Assembly: GCF_900108585.1 (NCBI RefSeq)
Contig: NZ_UESZ01000001.1
Coordinates: 682,001-746,000 of the forward strand
Direction of reading: 5' to 3'
Source of the DNA: Branchiibius hedensis
GTDB taxonomy: Bacteria; Actinomycetota; Actinomycetes; Actinomycetales; Dermatophilaceae
DNA length: 64,000 nucleotides
How positions within the stretch are numbered: position 1 is the first letter of the stretch; each line of letters opens with the position of its first letter. Positions 45,717-54,079 of the stretch are shown one piece after another. The notes under the pieces were generated by a model, which had not been told where the DNA came from, did not search any database, and saw nothing but the letters and a program-made list of their open reading frames with translations. A program made the translations under genes and the position numbers.

Positions 45717-46085
45717 GGCCCAACCCTAGCGGCGCGGCCCGACAAGATCACCGGCCTGGGCGGCTGCGGCCGAACGTGTCTGGCAGCATCCGGGCCCTGA
45801 GCAACAAATTGTTTGAAACTTTGAGTAACACTCAGTGACCCTCGAGCGATGTACCTGTTGATCGCGTTGTCACCCGGACCCCCGAGCGGGTGACAACGCG
45901 ATTTCATCTTCCCGGTGGATCCGACCTGCCGGTGATCGATTTTCTCCTAATTCAGGCCGCCCTCACGGCAGGATCCTGCCCGGGGCGCACCCACTCCGCA
46001 CGTCTTGCGGCAAACCCCCAGAACGGCGGGATGGCGCGGATTGCGGCCGCTCGGAGCAGTCCCGCCCGAGGATTAATCTGACGTC
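45717..46085. promoter_or_regulatory. thyA-dapA divergent spacer
   Basis: 369 bp with no convincing gene. Relatively AT-rich around 45800-45835 (TTGTTTGAAACTTTGAG), where promoter elements are likely. It contains the perfect inverted repeat at 45863-45900. dapA starts at ATG 46086 after GATTAATCTGACGTC, without a strong ribosome-binding site. Confidence 0.6.
45863..45900. repeat. Perfect 14-bp inverted repeat between thyA and dapA
   Basis: CGCGTTGTCACCCG, ten-base spacer, CGGGTGACAACGCG. It stands between two divergent genes, where no transcript ends, so it is not a gene terminator. Candidate operator, leader hairpin or dispersed repeat; no second copy seen in the window. Confidence 0.85.
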
Positions 46086-46973
46086 ATGACTGACACTCCG
46101 TTCGGGCGCATGATCACCGCGATGGTCACGCCCATGACCGATGATGGCGACCTCGATCTCGACGGAGTGCAGAAGCTGGCCAGCTACCTGGCCGACAACG
46201 GGCATGACGGCCTGGTGGTGAACGGCACGACGGGGGAGTCGGCGACCACCACGGACGAAGAAAACGTGGAAACCGTCCGGGCGGTCGTGGAGGCCGTCGG
46301 CGACCGCGTCCGCGTCACCGCCGGCGTCGGCACCAACGACACCCGGCACTCCGTGGCCGCTGCCAAGGCCCTCGTCGCCGCCGGCGCGCACAACGCCCTG
46401 GTCGTGACGCCGTACTACAACAAACCGCCGCAGGCCGGCATCGTGGAGCACGTCCGCGCCATCGCGCAGGCCGCGGATGTGCCCGTCATGCTCTACGACA
46501 TCCCCGGCCGCACCGGCATCCCCCTGGCCAGCGACACGATCAAAGCGCTCGCGCAGATCCCGCAGGTCAAAGCCCTCAAGGACGCCAAAGCCGACCTCTA
46601 CGCCGCCAGCCAGTTGATGACGGAGACCGACCTGCTGTGGTACTCCGGCGACGACGTGCTGGCGCTGCCGTGGCTGGCGATCGGTGCCGTCGGACATGTG
46701 GCCGTGACCGGACACGTCGCCGGCAACCAGTTCCGCGCGATGATCGAGGCGGTCGACCGCGGCGATCTGGCCAGTGCGCGCGCCATCCACACCGCCCTGA
46801 TCCCTGCGATGAACGCGATCATGACCGTGACCCAGGGCGCGATCATGGCCAAGGCTGCGCTGAAGCAGCTCGGCGTGATCAACTCCGACTTCTGCCGGCT
46901 GCCGCTGCTGCCGGCCACCGACGAGCAGCACGACCTGTTGCGTGCGGCGCTCGCGGCCTCCGGTCTGTCCTGA
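46086..46973 (+). CDS. dapA: 4-hydroxy-tetrahydrodipicolinate synthase
   Basis: 295 aa. Condenses pyruvate and aspartate semialdehyde in lysine/diaminopimelate synthesis. TIM-barrel with the GTTGESATT signature, tyrosine motif TPYYNKPPQAG, and the Schiff-base lysine in QVKALKDAKADL (about 168). Directly followed by rnj 37 bp downstream, a conserved actinobacterial pair. Confidence 0.97.
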   Translation: MTDTPFGRMITAMVTPMTDDGDLDLDGVQKLASYLADNGHDGLVVNGTTGESATTTDEENVETVRAVVEAVGDRVRVTAGVGTNDTRHSVAAAKALVAAGAHNALVVTPYYNKPPQAGIVEHVRAIAQAADVPVMLYDIPGRTGIPLASDTIKALAQIPQVKALKDAKADLYAASQLMTETDLLWYSGDDVLALPWLAIGAVGHVAVTGHVAGNQFRAMIEAVDRGDLASARAIHTALIPAMNAIMTVTQGAIMAKAALKQLGVINSDFCRLPLLPATDEQHDLLRAALAASGLS

Positions 46974-47010
46974 CCGTCGGGCCCGGCGCGGGATAGGGCA
47001 CGATAGAGCG

Positions 47011-48693
47011 GTGAGTCATCCGCACCCCGAACTGACCCTGCCACCCCCACTTCCCCGCGACGGCGTGCGGGTGGTTGCCCTCGGTGGCCTGGGCGAAGTG
47101 GGACGCAACATGACCGTCGTCGAGTACGACGGTCGGCTGCTGATCGTCGACTGTGGCGTGCTGTTCCCCGAGGACCACCCGGGCGTCGACCTGATCCTGC
47201 CGGACTTCGAATACATCGAAGGGCGCCTGGACGACATCGAGGCGATCGTCCTCACCCACGGGCATGAGGACCACATCGGTGCGGTGCCCTATCTGCTGCG
47301 GCTCAAACCGGACATCCCGTTGATCGGATCGACGCTCACCCTCGCCCTCGTGGAGGCCAAGCTCAAGGAACACCGGATCACGCCGTACACCATGGGCGTG
47401 CGCGAGGGGCAACGCGAGAAGCTGGGCAACTTCGACTGCGAGTTCGTCGCCGTCAACCACTCGATCCCCGACGCGCTCGCGGTGTTCATCCGCACGCCTG
47501 GCGGGACACTGCTGTGCACGGGCGACTTCAAGATGGACCAGTTGCCGCTGGACGGTCGGATCACCGACCTGCGCGCGTTCGCGCGGATGGGCGAGGAAGG
47601 CGTTGACCTCTTCCTGACCGACTCCACCAACGCCGAGGTGCCGGGATTCACCACGCCGGAGAAGAGCATCACCCCGGCGATCGAGCAGGTTTTCCAGCAG
47701 GCTGAACGCCGCATCATCGTGGCCTGCTTCTCCTCCCACGTGCACCGCGTGCAGCAGGTGCTGGACGCGGCGCAGAAGCACGGCCGCAAGGTCGCCATGG
47801 TCGGCCGGTCGATGGTGCGCAACATGGGTATCGCCGCGGATCTGGGCTATCTGCACGTGCCGGACGGGGTGCTCGTCGACGCCAAGAAGCTGGACAAGCT
47901 CGAGGACGACAAGATCGTGCTGATCTGCACCGGTTCCCAGGGGGAGCCGATGGCGGCGCTGTCGCGGATGGCCAACCGGGATCACAACATCGACGTCGGC
48001 CCCGGGGACACGGTGCTGATGGCGTCCTCCCTCATCCCCGGCAACGAGAACGCCGTCTACCGGGTGATCAACGGCCTGATGCGCCTGGGTGCCAAGGTCG
48101 TGCACAAGGGCAACGCGCTGGTGCACGTCTCTGGACACGCCTCGGCGGGGGAGTTGCTCTACTGCTACAACATCGTCAAACCCAAGAACGTCCTGCCGAT
48201 CCACGGCGAGTGGCGACACCTGGAGGCCAACGGCGAGTTGGCCGTGGCGACCGGGGTCCCGCGCGAGCAGGTTCTGCTCGCCGAGAACGGCGTCGTGGTG
48301 GACCTGGTCCGCGGCAAGGCGGCCATCACCGGCGCCGTGCCGTGCGGCTACGTCTATGTCGACGGCTCCCTGGTGGGTACGACGGACGAGACCTTGCTGA
48401 AGGATCGCCGGATCCTGCGCGATGAGGGTTTCGTGACGATCATCGTGGTGCGCGACGCGGCCTCGGGCAAGATCGCGGCCGGTCCGGAGATCCAGACCCG
48501 CGGGTTCGCCGAGGACGAGGCGGTCTTCGACAAAGTGCGACCCAAGGTCGAGCAGGCGCTGGAGGAAGCCCGGGCCAAGGGCATCTCGGACACCTACCAG
48601 TTGCAGCAGATCATCCGGCGCACGGTGGGTGGCTTCGTCGGGGGCAAACTGCGCCGCCGGCCGATGATCATCCCGATCGTCATCGACGCGTAA
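47011..48693 (+). CDS. rnj: Ribonuclease J
   Basis: 560 aa metallo-beta-lactamase-fold ribonuclease with 5'-3' exonuclease and endonuclease activity in mRNA turnover and rRNA processing. Metal-binding motif THGHEDHIG, beta-CASP region with ACFSSHVHRVQQVLDAA, and HVSGHASAGELL plus LPIHGEWRHLEANGELA in the second half. GTG 47011 (MSHPHPELTLPPPLPRDGV) is preferred to the open frame from 46942, which overlaps dapA. Confidence 0.96.
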   Translation: MSHPHPELTLPPPLPRDGVRVVALGGLGEVGRNMTVVEYDGRLLIVDCGVLFPEDHPGVDLILPDFEYIEGRLDDIEAIVLTHGHEDHIGAVPYLLRLKPDIPLIGSTLTLALVEAKLKEHRITPYTMGVREGQREKLGNFDCEFVAVNHSIPDALAVFIRTPGGTLLCTGDFKMDQLPLDGRITDLRAFARMGEEGVDLFLTDSTNAEVPGFTTPEKSITPAIEQVFQQAERRIIVACFSSHVHRVQQVLDAAQKHGRKVAMVGRSMVRNMGIAADLGYLHVPDGVLVDAKKLDKLEDDKIVLICTGSQGEPMAALSRMANRDHNIDVGPGDTVLMASSLIPGNENAVYRVINGLMRLGAKVVHKGNALVHVSGHASAGELLYCYNIVKPKNVLPIHGEWRHLEANGELAVATGVPREQVLLAENGVVVDLVRGKAAITGAVPCGYVYVDGSLVGTTDETLLKDRRILRDEGFVTIIVVRDAASGKIAAGPEIQTRGFAEDEAVFDKVRPKVEQALEEARAKGISDTYQLQQIIRRTVGGFVGGKLRRRPMIIPIVIDA

Positions 48694-48717
48694 GTCCGAC
48701 CCCTACATAGGCAGCCG

Positions 48718-49464
48718 CTACACCAGCAGGTGGGCAGCGGCCACGCAGCTGAGCGCGACCAGCCAGCTGACGAAGCTGCCGACCAGGAAATACTCGGTCA
48801 CCGCATCGATGCCGACGCCTTGGGTCTCGGTGCGATCCCGGCGAACCGTCAACTCGGGGAAGCGCAGCAGACCCTTGGCGGCGATGACGATCCCGGCCGC
48901 CGTCACCTGACCGGCCAATGCCAGCCCGAGGATGAAGACGCGCTCCAACGGTCCGAGCAACCGCCCGCCGCGCAGCGTGTCCGATGGCTGGGGCTGCCCG
49001 GACGGTCGGATCGCACCGGTCGCCCGGAGAATGAGGCGCACGATGACGTTGCCGGTGCCCAGTTGCATGAGGAACAAGCCCAGAATCAGGGCCGCACCGT
49101 CGACGCCGACCCGGTCCAACCCAGGAATCGCGGCGTGTTGCGCCCAGTGCGACAGCAGGCCGCCGACCGGCGGGCCGGCGTTCCAGCACAACAGGAGCAC
49201 TGCCAACCCGAACGCAAGCGCGGTGAACGCGAAGGCGGGGTGCGGCGTACCCGAATCCCCGGGACTGGACAGCACCTGCCACGCCACGCAGGTCAACCCG
49301 CCCACGATCAGCAACGGGATCGAGGCGCCGTGCGCGGCGGTCAGAACACCCAGGACCAGGACCACCACCGGGCCGACCAGGAGTCGCGCACCCCGCATCG
49401 GACCGGCGCCGCGGGTCAGATCCGCAATGCCGATCGCAATCAGGGTGATGGCGAAACTGGTCAC
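48718..49464 (-). CDS. Polytopic membrane protein, DUF3307-like C-terminus
   Basis: 248 aa with about six membrane helices. The C-terminal part GRLLGPLERVFILGLALAG, AAKGLLRFPEL and EYFLVGSFVSWLVAL resembles the conserved tail of DUF3307 membrane proteins that often accompany SatD. GTG 49464 overlaps the upstream stop by four bases (GTGA), so it is translated with the endonuclease/phosphatase-type gene. The open frame to 49503 is not used. Family assignment is from remembered motif shape, so moderate confidence. Confidence 0.65.
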   Translation of the reverse strand: MTSFAITLIAIGIADLTRGAGPMRGARLLVGPVVVLVLGVLTAAHGASIPLLIVGGLTCVAWQVLSSPGDSGTPHPAFAFTALAFGLAVLLLCWNAGPPVGGLLSHWAQHAAIPGLDRVGVDGAALILGLFLMQLGTGNVIVRLILRATGAIRPSGQPQPSDTLRGGRLLGPLERVFILGLALAGQVTAAGIVIAAKGLLRFPELTVRRDRTETQGVGIDAVTEYFLVGSFVSWLVALSCVAAAHLLV

Positions 49465-50444
49465 GAACTGATCGTGGCAGGTAGCACCGACAACCTCGCC
49501 CACACCGCGAAGTGATCGGTGTTCGCAACCTTGTCGATCCCGGATGCGACGACCGGGTCGGGGCGGCCGGGTACCCGCGCGAGGATGTGGTCCAGCTGGA
49601 CGAACGGCGGGATCCGGGACTCGTTGGGCCAGGTGCGAACCCAGCCGGCACCGGTGGCACGCAGACTGTCGGTCATGGTCTCGGCGATGTCGCGGAATCC
49701 CGGCATCGCGCTGGAGGCGTTGAAATCACCTGCCATCACGACGGTTTCGGTCGTTGGCTGCGCCTCGCGCCAGTCTTGCAGTGCCCGCAACTGCTCTCGC
49801 CACAGGGAGGCGTTCCTACCGATCGGCGCGTACGTGTGGACGGCGTGCAGCAGGTACCGGTGGGTCGCCTGGACCATCACGATCGGTTGGTAAAAGCCGC
49901 CGCCGTCAGCGCCGAGCCCGCGCAGGATCAGGGGGTGGCGGCTGAGCACCATCGTGCCCGCGTAGGGGTAGGCGGTGCGGCCCTCGCGGTGCGGTAGGAG
50001 CTGGGCCAGGCCTGCCCGGTCCAGCCCGGCCAAGCCATCCGCGGTCACTTCGGTCAGGACCAGGGTGTCGACGTGGTGCTGCTTGATCAGACCGACCAGG
50101 GTGGCTGGATCTGCGCCGCCGGCTCGCAGGTTGGAGACCATGACGATCTCGTCGGAATCCGCTGCGGGTGCCGTCGTCGATCGGACGGCCCCGAAGGCAA
50201 GGGCGAGGGGGAGCGCCGCCACGATGGCAGCGGCGGCCGCGAACCGCCGGCGCCCGGTCATGGCCGCCACCGCGAGAGCCAGGACCAGCAACGCCACGGC
50301 AACGCATCCCACGATCGGGAAAGCAGCCTGGACGACAGGGACCCGCCACGTGGCGACATCGACCCAGCGGGTGGCCAATGCCGCGGCAGTGAGCGCGAGG
50401 ACCAGCCACCCGAGTACCCCGACCAGCCGAGCGACGAGCTTCAT
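49461..50444 (-). CDS. Membrane-anchored endonuclease/exonuclease/phosphatase family protein
   Basis: 327 aa. Three N-terminal membrane helices (within residues 1-90: GVLGWLVLALTAAAL and later segments) and an outward EEP domain with VLTEVT (metal-binding Glu), VMAGDFNASSAMPGF, QLDHILAR and NTDHFAVWA. Such proteins act on phosphodiesters outside the membrane, for example phospholipids, nucleic acids or phosphoinositides; the substrate is unknown. Start ATG 50444 lies beside an operator-like inverted repeat and opposite the satD gene. An ATG six codons upstream (50462) is an alternative. Confidence 0.8.
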   Translation of the reverse strand: MKLVARLVGVLGWLVLALTAAALATRWVDVATWRVPVVQAAFPIVGCVAVALLVLALAVAAMTGRRRFAAAAAIVAALPLALAFGAVRSTTAPAADSDEIVMVSNLRAGGADPATLVGLIKQHHVDTLVLTEVTADGLAGLDRAGLAQLLPHREGRTAYPYAGTMVLSRHPLILRGLGADGGGFYQPIVMVQATHRYLLHAVHTYAPIGRNASLWREQLRALQDWREAQPTTETVVMAGDFNASSAMPGFRDIAETMTDSLRATGAGWVRTWPNESRIPPFVQLDHILARVPGRPDPVVASGIDKVANTDHFAVWARLSVLPATISS

Positions 50445-50455
50445 TCGGCGAAAGT

Positions 50456-50501
50456 GAAGCAAAAAGCTTCATTTATCAAAAGTGAAGACATATCCTTCAT
50501 C
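50456..50501. promoter_or_regulatory. Paired inverted-repeat operator between EEP gene and satD
   Basis: Two similar sites: GTGAAG-CAAAA-AGCTTCAT near 50454-50473 and GTGAAG-ACATAT-CCTTCAT at 50482-50500. Each is an inverted GAAG/CTTC pair about six bases apart and they sit 28 bp apart in the short divergent promoter. They fit binding by a dimeric regulator controlling both directions, likely SatD itself given its HTH (inference). Confidence 0.5.
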
Positions 50502-50502
50502 C

Positions 50503-51159
50503 ATGGCCGAAGCATTGGTAGCGACCCTGATCGGCGATCTCGTGGCGTCCCGCGGTGTCACCGACCGTCGCGGTCTGCACGATCGTCTCATCAGTGCGCT
50601 CGCGTCCGGCGCCGACGCGCTTAGCCAGGATCTGGTGGCGACGGCGCCACTGCACATCACCGTCGGCGATGAGTTCCAGGGCGGTTTCGGCACCATCGGT
50701 GCCGCTCTGCACGCCTCGTTGCTCATCCGCACGCAGTTGCTGATCGGGCAGCCGGAGGCGGACCTGCGCTGCGGGATCGGGTGGGGCAGCGTCCAGGTGC
50801 TCGATCGGCGTACCGGCGTCCAGGACGGCCCCGGCTGGTGGTCGGCCCGGGATGCGATCGAAGAGGCCGAACAGTTGGCCGACGCACCTTCGACGCGCAG
50901 CGTCCGCACCATCGCCCGCCTCGGTGCTGATCGGGAGCAGTTGCAGGATGCCGTCAACGCCGCGCTGACGACCCGCGATCACCTGTTGGCCCGGCTCGAC
51001 AACCGTTCCGTCCGCATCCTGCACCGATTGCTGCGACAGGAGAGCAAGCGGGACATCGCTGAAGCGGAGGGGATTTCCGCCTCCGCCGTCAGCCAGCGCG
51101 CGTACCGGGACGGCCTCGACGCGATCGTGCGCGACGCGCTGTTGTTGCGCCGGATCTGA
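50503..51159 (+). CDS. SatD-family protein
   Basis: 218 aa. Contains LIGDLVASRGVTDRRGLHDRL at the N-terminus, VGDEFQGGFGTIGAALHASLLIRTQLL and the C-terminal helix-turn-helix RQESKRDIAEAEGISASAVSQRAYRDGLDAI, which resembles a sigma-like region 4. SatD was named for acid tolerance in Streptococcus mutans; its mechanism is unclear. ATG 50503 is preferred over GTG 50482, because the latter falls in the operator-like repeat. Divergent from the EEP gene. Confidence 0.82.
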   Translation: MAEALVATLIGDLVASRGVTDRRGLHDRLISALASGADALSQDLVATAPLHITVGDEFQGGFGTIGAALHASLLIRTQLLIGQPEADLRCGIGWGSVQVLDRRTGVQDGPGWWSARDAIEEAEQLADAPSTRSVRTIARLGADREQLQDAVNAALTTRDHLLARLDNRSVRILHRLLRQESKRDIAEAEGISASAVSQRAYRDGLDAIVRDALLLRRI

Positions 51160-51212
51160 GGTTGACGCCGTCAACATTGGCGGTGCTGATGTCGGCGCGG
51201 AGGCTGATCGAC

Positions 51213-52373
51213 ATGAGCATCGACACGCACACGGCGCCGCGGGCGCCTCGAGGACTGGCCGGCCTGATCGTCGCCGACACCGCAATCGGTGACGTCCGCG
51301 GGCAGGAGGGCTTCTTCCACTATCGCCAGTACGACGCCACCCAGGTTGCGCGGCACCGCACCTTCGAGGACGCCTGGCATCTGGTCCTGCGCGGCAGCCT
51401 GCCGGAGACGCAACACGAGGTCGACCAGTGGCACGACACGATTCGTGCAGCAGCGCATATCCCTGCAGCCGTGCGTGATTCGCTCCTGGCGACGATGCAG
51501 GCCAGCTCCTCCGGCGCGCCACTGGCTGACCTGCGCACGGCGTTGTCTGCGTTGGGTGCGCTGACCCACGATCGCCCGTTGTGGGATCTGGCTGCAGCGC
51601 AGCGGGAGGCGGCCGCACTGCACGTCGCGGCCAGCGTGCCCTGGCTGGTGGCTGCGTGTCACGCCATCGCCCGCGGGGAGCAACCTCGCGATCCGCGACC
51701 GGAGTTGGGGTACGTCGGCAACTATCTGTGGCTGGTCACCGGACAGGACCCGAGGCCCGACCAGGTGCGTGCACTGAGTCGCTACCTGATCCTGACCATC
51801 GACCACGGGTTCAACAATTCGACGTTCACTGCACGCACCGTCGCCTCCACCGGTGCTGACTTGACGGCCTGTGTCGTTGCCGCGCTTGGGTCGCTGTCCG
51901 GCCCACTGCACGGTGGCGCGCCCAGCCGAGCGCTCGACGCCTTGGATGCGATCGGCACGATCGACCGGGCCGGGGACTGGGCGAGGGCGCAGCTGGCAGC
52001 GGGGGACCGGGTGATGGGGTTCGGTCACGCGATCTACCGAGGGCTGGATCCCCGCTCGGAGCTCCTGCGAGAGACAGCGGCCGAATTGGGCGGCGACACA
52101 GCGCAACTCGCGATCGCTGCCGAGCAGGAGGTCGTCGCAGTCCTGGATGAGGCCAAGCCGGGCCGGATGCTGCGGGCCAACGTCGAGTACTACGCGGGCG
52201 TCGTGATGGACGCCTGCGGCTTGGACAGGGTTCTGTTCACCCCGACGTTCGCCGTCAGCCGGGTCGTCGGATGGACGGCCCACATCCTCGAACAGGCCGC
52301 CGACACCAAGATCATCCGGCCCGCATCGCGCTACGTGGGTCCGGCTGCGCCCGTGCCGGTGCCGCCGACGTAG
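51213..52373 (+). CDS. Citrate synthase
   Basis: 386 aa. Condenses oxaloacetate and acetyl-CoA (or propionyl-CoA, if a methylcitrate synthase). Motifs DHGFNNSTFTARTVAST, GPLHGGAP (His), GFGHAIYRGLDPRS (His) and NVEYYAGVVMDACGL, where the usual catalytic Asp is Glu, a form I recall from other actinobacterial citrate synthases. ATG 51213 has GGAGGCTG upstream; the open frame to 51162 would add 17 residues. Tail-to-tail with a second citrate synthase family gene, overlapping it by 43 bp. Confidence 0.9.
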   Translation: MSIDTHTAPRAPRGLAGLIVADTAIGDVRGQEGFFHYRQYDATQVARHRTFEDAWHLVLRGSLPETQHEVDQWHDTIRAAAHIPAAVRDSLLATMQASSSGAPLADLRTALSALGALTHDRPLWDLAAAQREAAALHVAASVPWLVAACHAIARGEQPRDPRPELGYVGNYLWLVTGQDPRPDQVRALSRYLILTIDHGFNNSTFTARTVASTGADLTACVVAALGSLSGPLHGGAPSRALDALDAIGTIDRAGDWARAQLAAGDRVMGFGHAIYRGLDPRSELLRETAAELGGDTAQLAIAAEQEVVAVLDEAKPGRMLRANVEYYAGVVMDACGLDRVLFTPTFAVSRVVGWTAHILEQAADTKIIRPASRYVGPAAPVPVPPT

Positions 52374-53446
52374 TCCGCCTGGGGCCGGAAGCGCAGCGGC
52401 TGACCCAGTTCCTCCATTCCGTGGGCGGCAAGTCCCGCCATGCGAGCGATCAGGAAGATCACCTCTCCGGCCCAGCGCTGCGCATCCGCAGCGACGCTCA
52501 GTGCTGCCAGCGCCAGGTCTACGTTCGGCGCCGCGCCGTGTGCTCGGCGTACGGCGATGGTCAGGTCGTCGACCCGCCGCACCACCTGCGGTGCCCAGGG
52601 CTCGATCCGAGCGATCAGCGCATCGAACCGGGGATCGGTGTCGCGATACACGAGGTGACCGAACCCGGCTGGCACCTGGTGTAATTCAGCTGATCCGGTC
52701 AAGGCGTCGTACGCCGCGCCGGACGCTGCACCATGCGCGGGTCCTGCGAGGGCGGCGGCGCCGGCCAGTAGCACGTGGTACGGGTCGGCCCGGGTTCCGG
52801 CGGTCGCGCGGGCAACCACGGTGGAGGTGGCCAGCTCGTGATCGGCCAGCAGGACCAGCGCCGCTTCGAGCGCCTGCAGGCGCTCCCGATCTGCTTGCTG
52901 CGCAGTCAGTTTCGGCCACAACCGCTGCGCGATCGAACCTGTGCTGTCGGCGCCGACCGTCGGGAGCGACGCCACGGCAGCGCAGATGGAACGCCTTGCC
53001 GCCGTGGGGAAGTCGTCATTGCGGCCGACGCCCGAAGCAAGGATCGCCGCTCGGATCCGATCGCCGGGGAGCATCGTGCGTGGATCCACAGCATCCGGCG
53101 CGTCGGGCCAGACTGAGCAACCGTCGGTGCCCCAGAGCAGTTCGGCAACGTCTTCGAAGTGCGAAGTTGCCGCCAGCTGCTCGGCGTCGTGCCCCCGGTA
53201 GAACAACCGGCCGGCCGGATCGATCCGGGTGATTGAGGTCTGGATCGAAACCTCGAATGTGCCCGCACGGGTCCGCTTCCGGCGCTGCACCAACGCGAGC
53301 ACCGCGGAGCGGTCGAATCGTGATCCGCGGGAACGAGCCGCACCCGGTAGCGGTGACAGGATGCCCCGGCTGACATAGGCGTAGATCGTCGACACTTGAA
53401 CACCCAGCAGGTCGGCAGCCTGCTGGGTGTCAACGGTGTCGGTCAT
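52331..53446 (-). CDS. Citrate synthase-family protein with N-terminal HTH
   Basis: 371 aa. Residues 1-60 form an excisionase/MerR-type DNA-binding helix-turn-helix (TQQAADLLGVQVSTIYAYVSRGILSP), then a citrate synthase domain from about 70, with FYRGHDAEQLA, GPAHGAASGAA, GFGHLVYRDTDPRF and NVDLALAALSVA; all three catalytic positions (His, His, Asp) are present. Such fusions occur in actinobacteria and could be enzymes with a regulatory domain or metabolite-sensing regulators. Stop overlaps the convergent citrate synthase gene by 43 bp. Starts 10 bp from the end of the PadR gene. Confidence 0.85.
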   Translation of the reverse strand: MTDTVDTQQAADLLGVQVSTIYAYVSRGILSPLPGAARSRGSRFDRSAVLALVQRRKRTRAGTFEVSIQTSITRIDPAGRLFYRGHDAEQLAATSHFEDVAELLWGTDGCSVWPDAPDAVDPRTMLPGDRIRAAILASGVGRNDDFPTAARRSICAAVASLPTVGADSTGSIAQRLWPKLTAQQADRERLQALEAALVLLADHELATSTVVARATAGTRADPYHVLLAGAAALAGPAHGAASGAAYDALTGSAELHQVPAGFGHLVYRDTDPRFDALIARIEPWAPQVVRRVDDLTIAVRRAHGAAPNVDLALAALSVAADAQRWAGEVIFLIARMAGLAAHGMEELGQPLRFRPQADYVGGTGTGAAGPT

Positions 53447-53455
53447 CGCCCCAGA

Positions 53456-54079
53456 TTAGGACCCGGCCTGACGTGCGGCGTCCCGAACCTGCCGTTGCGC
53501 CTCCTCCAGCGCGCCCAGCAGCGTGTGCCGCAGCTGGGGGGTGCTGTGCTTGCCGGTCGCGGCTTTGCGCACGGCCTTGCTCAGATCCCGCAGGCTGCGC
53601 TCGATGGCCGCGACCTCTGGGCCCACCTCCGAAAAGGCCTGCCAGCTGGTCGATCCCGGCCCGGACGCACCGGGGACCGTGGTCGCGGTCCGCCGTGCCT
53701 CGCGCGCCGCTGCCTTCAGTTCGGCCCGCAGGTCTGTGGCACTGCCGTGCACCCTGGCCCGAACTTCATCGGCGAGTTCCCGTGCGGACCGGTCCAGATC
53801 GGCCTGGAGCTCACCCAGGTCCTCCTTGCGATCGCGGACCTCCTGACGGCCCGCGTCGGTGATGACGTAGGTGGCTTTGCGGCCGTCATCGGTCCGCGAG
53901 ACCAGACCGTCCTCCTCGAGCTTGGCCAGGCGCGGGTAGACCGTGCCCGCGCTGGGGGTGTAGAGCCCGCCGAAGCGTTCCTCCAGATCGCGGATGATGT
54001 CGTAGCCGTGCCGCGGACCCTGATCCAGCAGGGCCAACAGATACAGGCGCAGTTGGCCGTGCTGGAAGACCGGTGTCAT
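53456..54079 (-). CDS. PadR-family transcriptional regulator
   Basis: 207 aa. PadR winged helix RLYLLALLDQGPRHGYDIIRDLEERFGGLYTPSAGTVYPRLAKLEEDGLV, then a basic and coiled-coil C-terminal half rich in Arg and Ala (RKEDLGELQADLDRSARELADEV). Overlaps the DUF4097 gene by four bases and is its likely partner; PadR/DUF4097 pairs occur widely in actinobacteria. Probably represses the operon through the direct-repeat site at 54921. Confidence 0.9.
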   Translation of the reverse strand: MTPVFQHGQLRLYLLALLDQGPRHGYDIIRDLEERFGGLYTPSAGTVYPRLAKLEEDGLVSRTDDGRKATYVITDAGRQEVRDRKEDLGELQADLDRSARELADEVRARVHGSATDLRAELKAAAREARRTATTVPGASGPGSTSWQAFSEVGPEVAAIERSLRDLSKAVRKAATGKHSTPQLRHTLLGALEEAQRQVRDAARQAGS

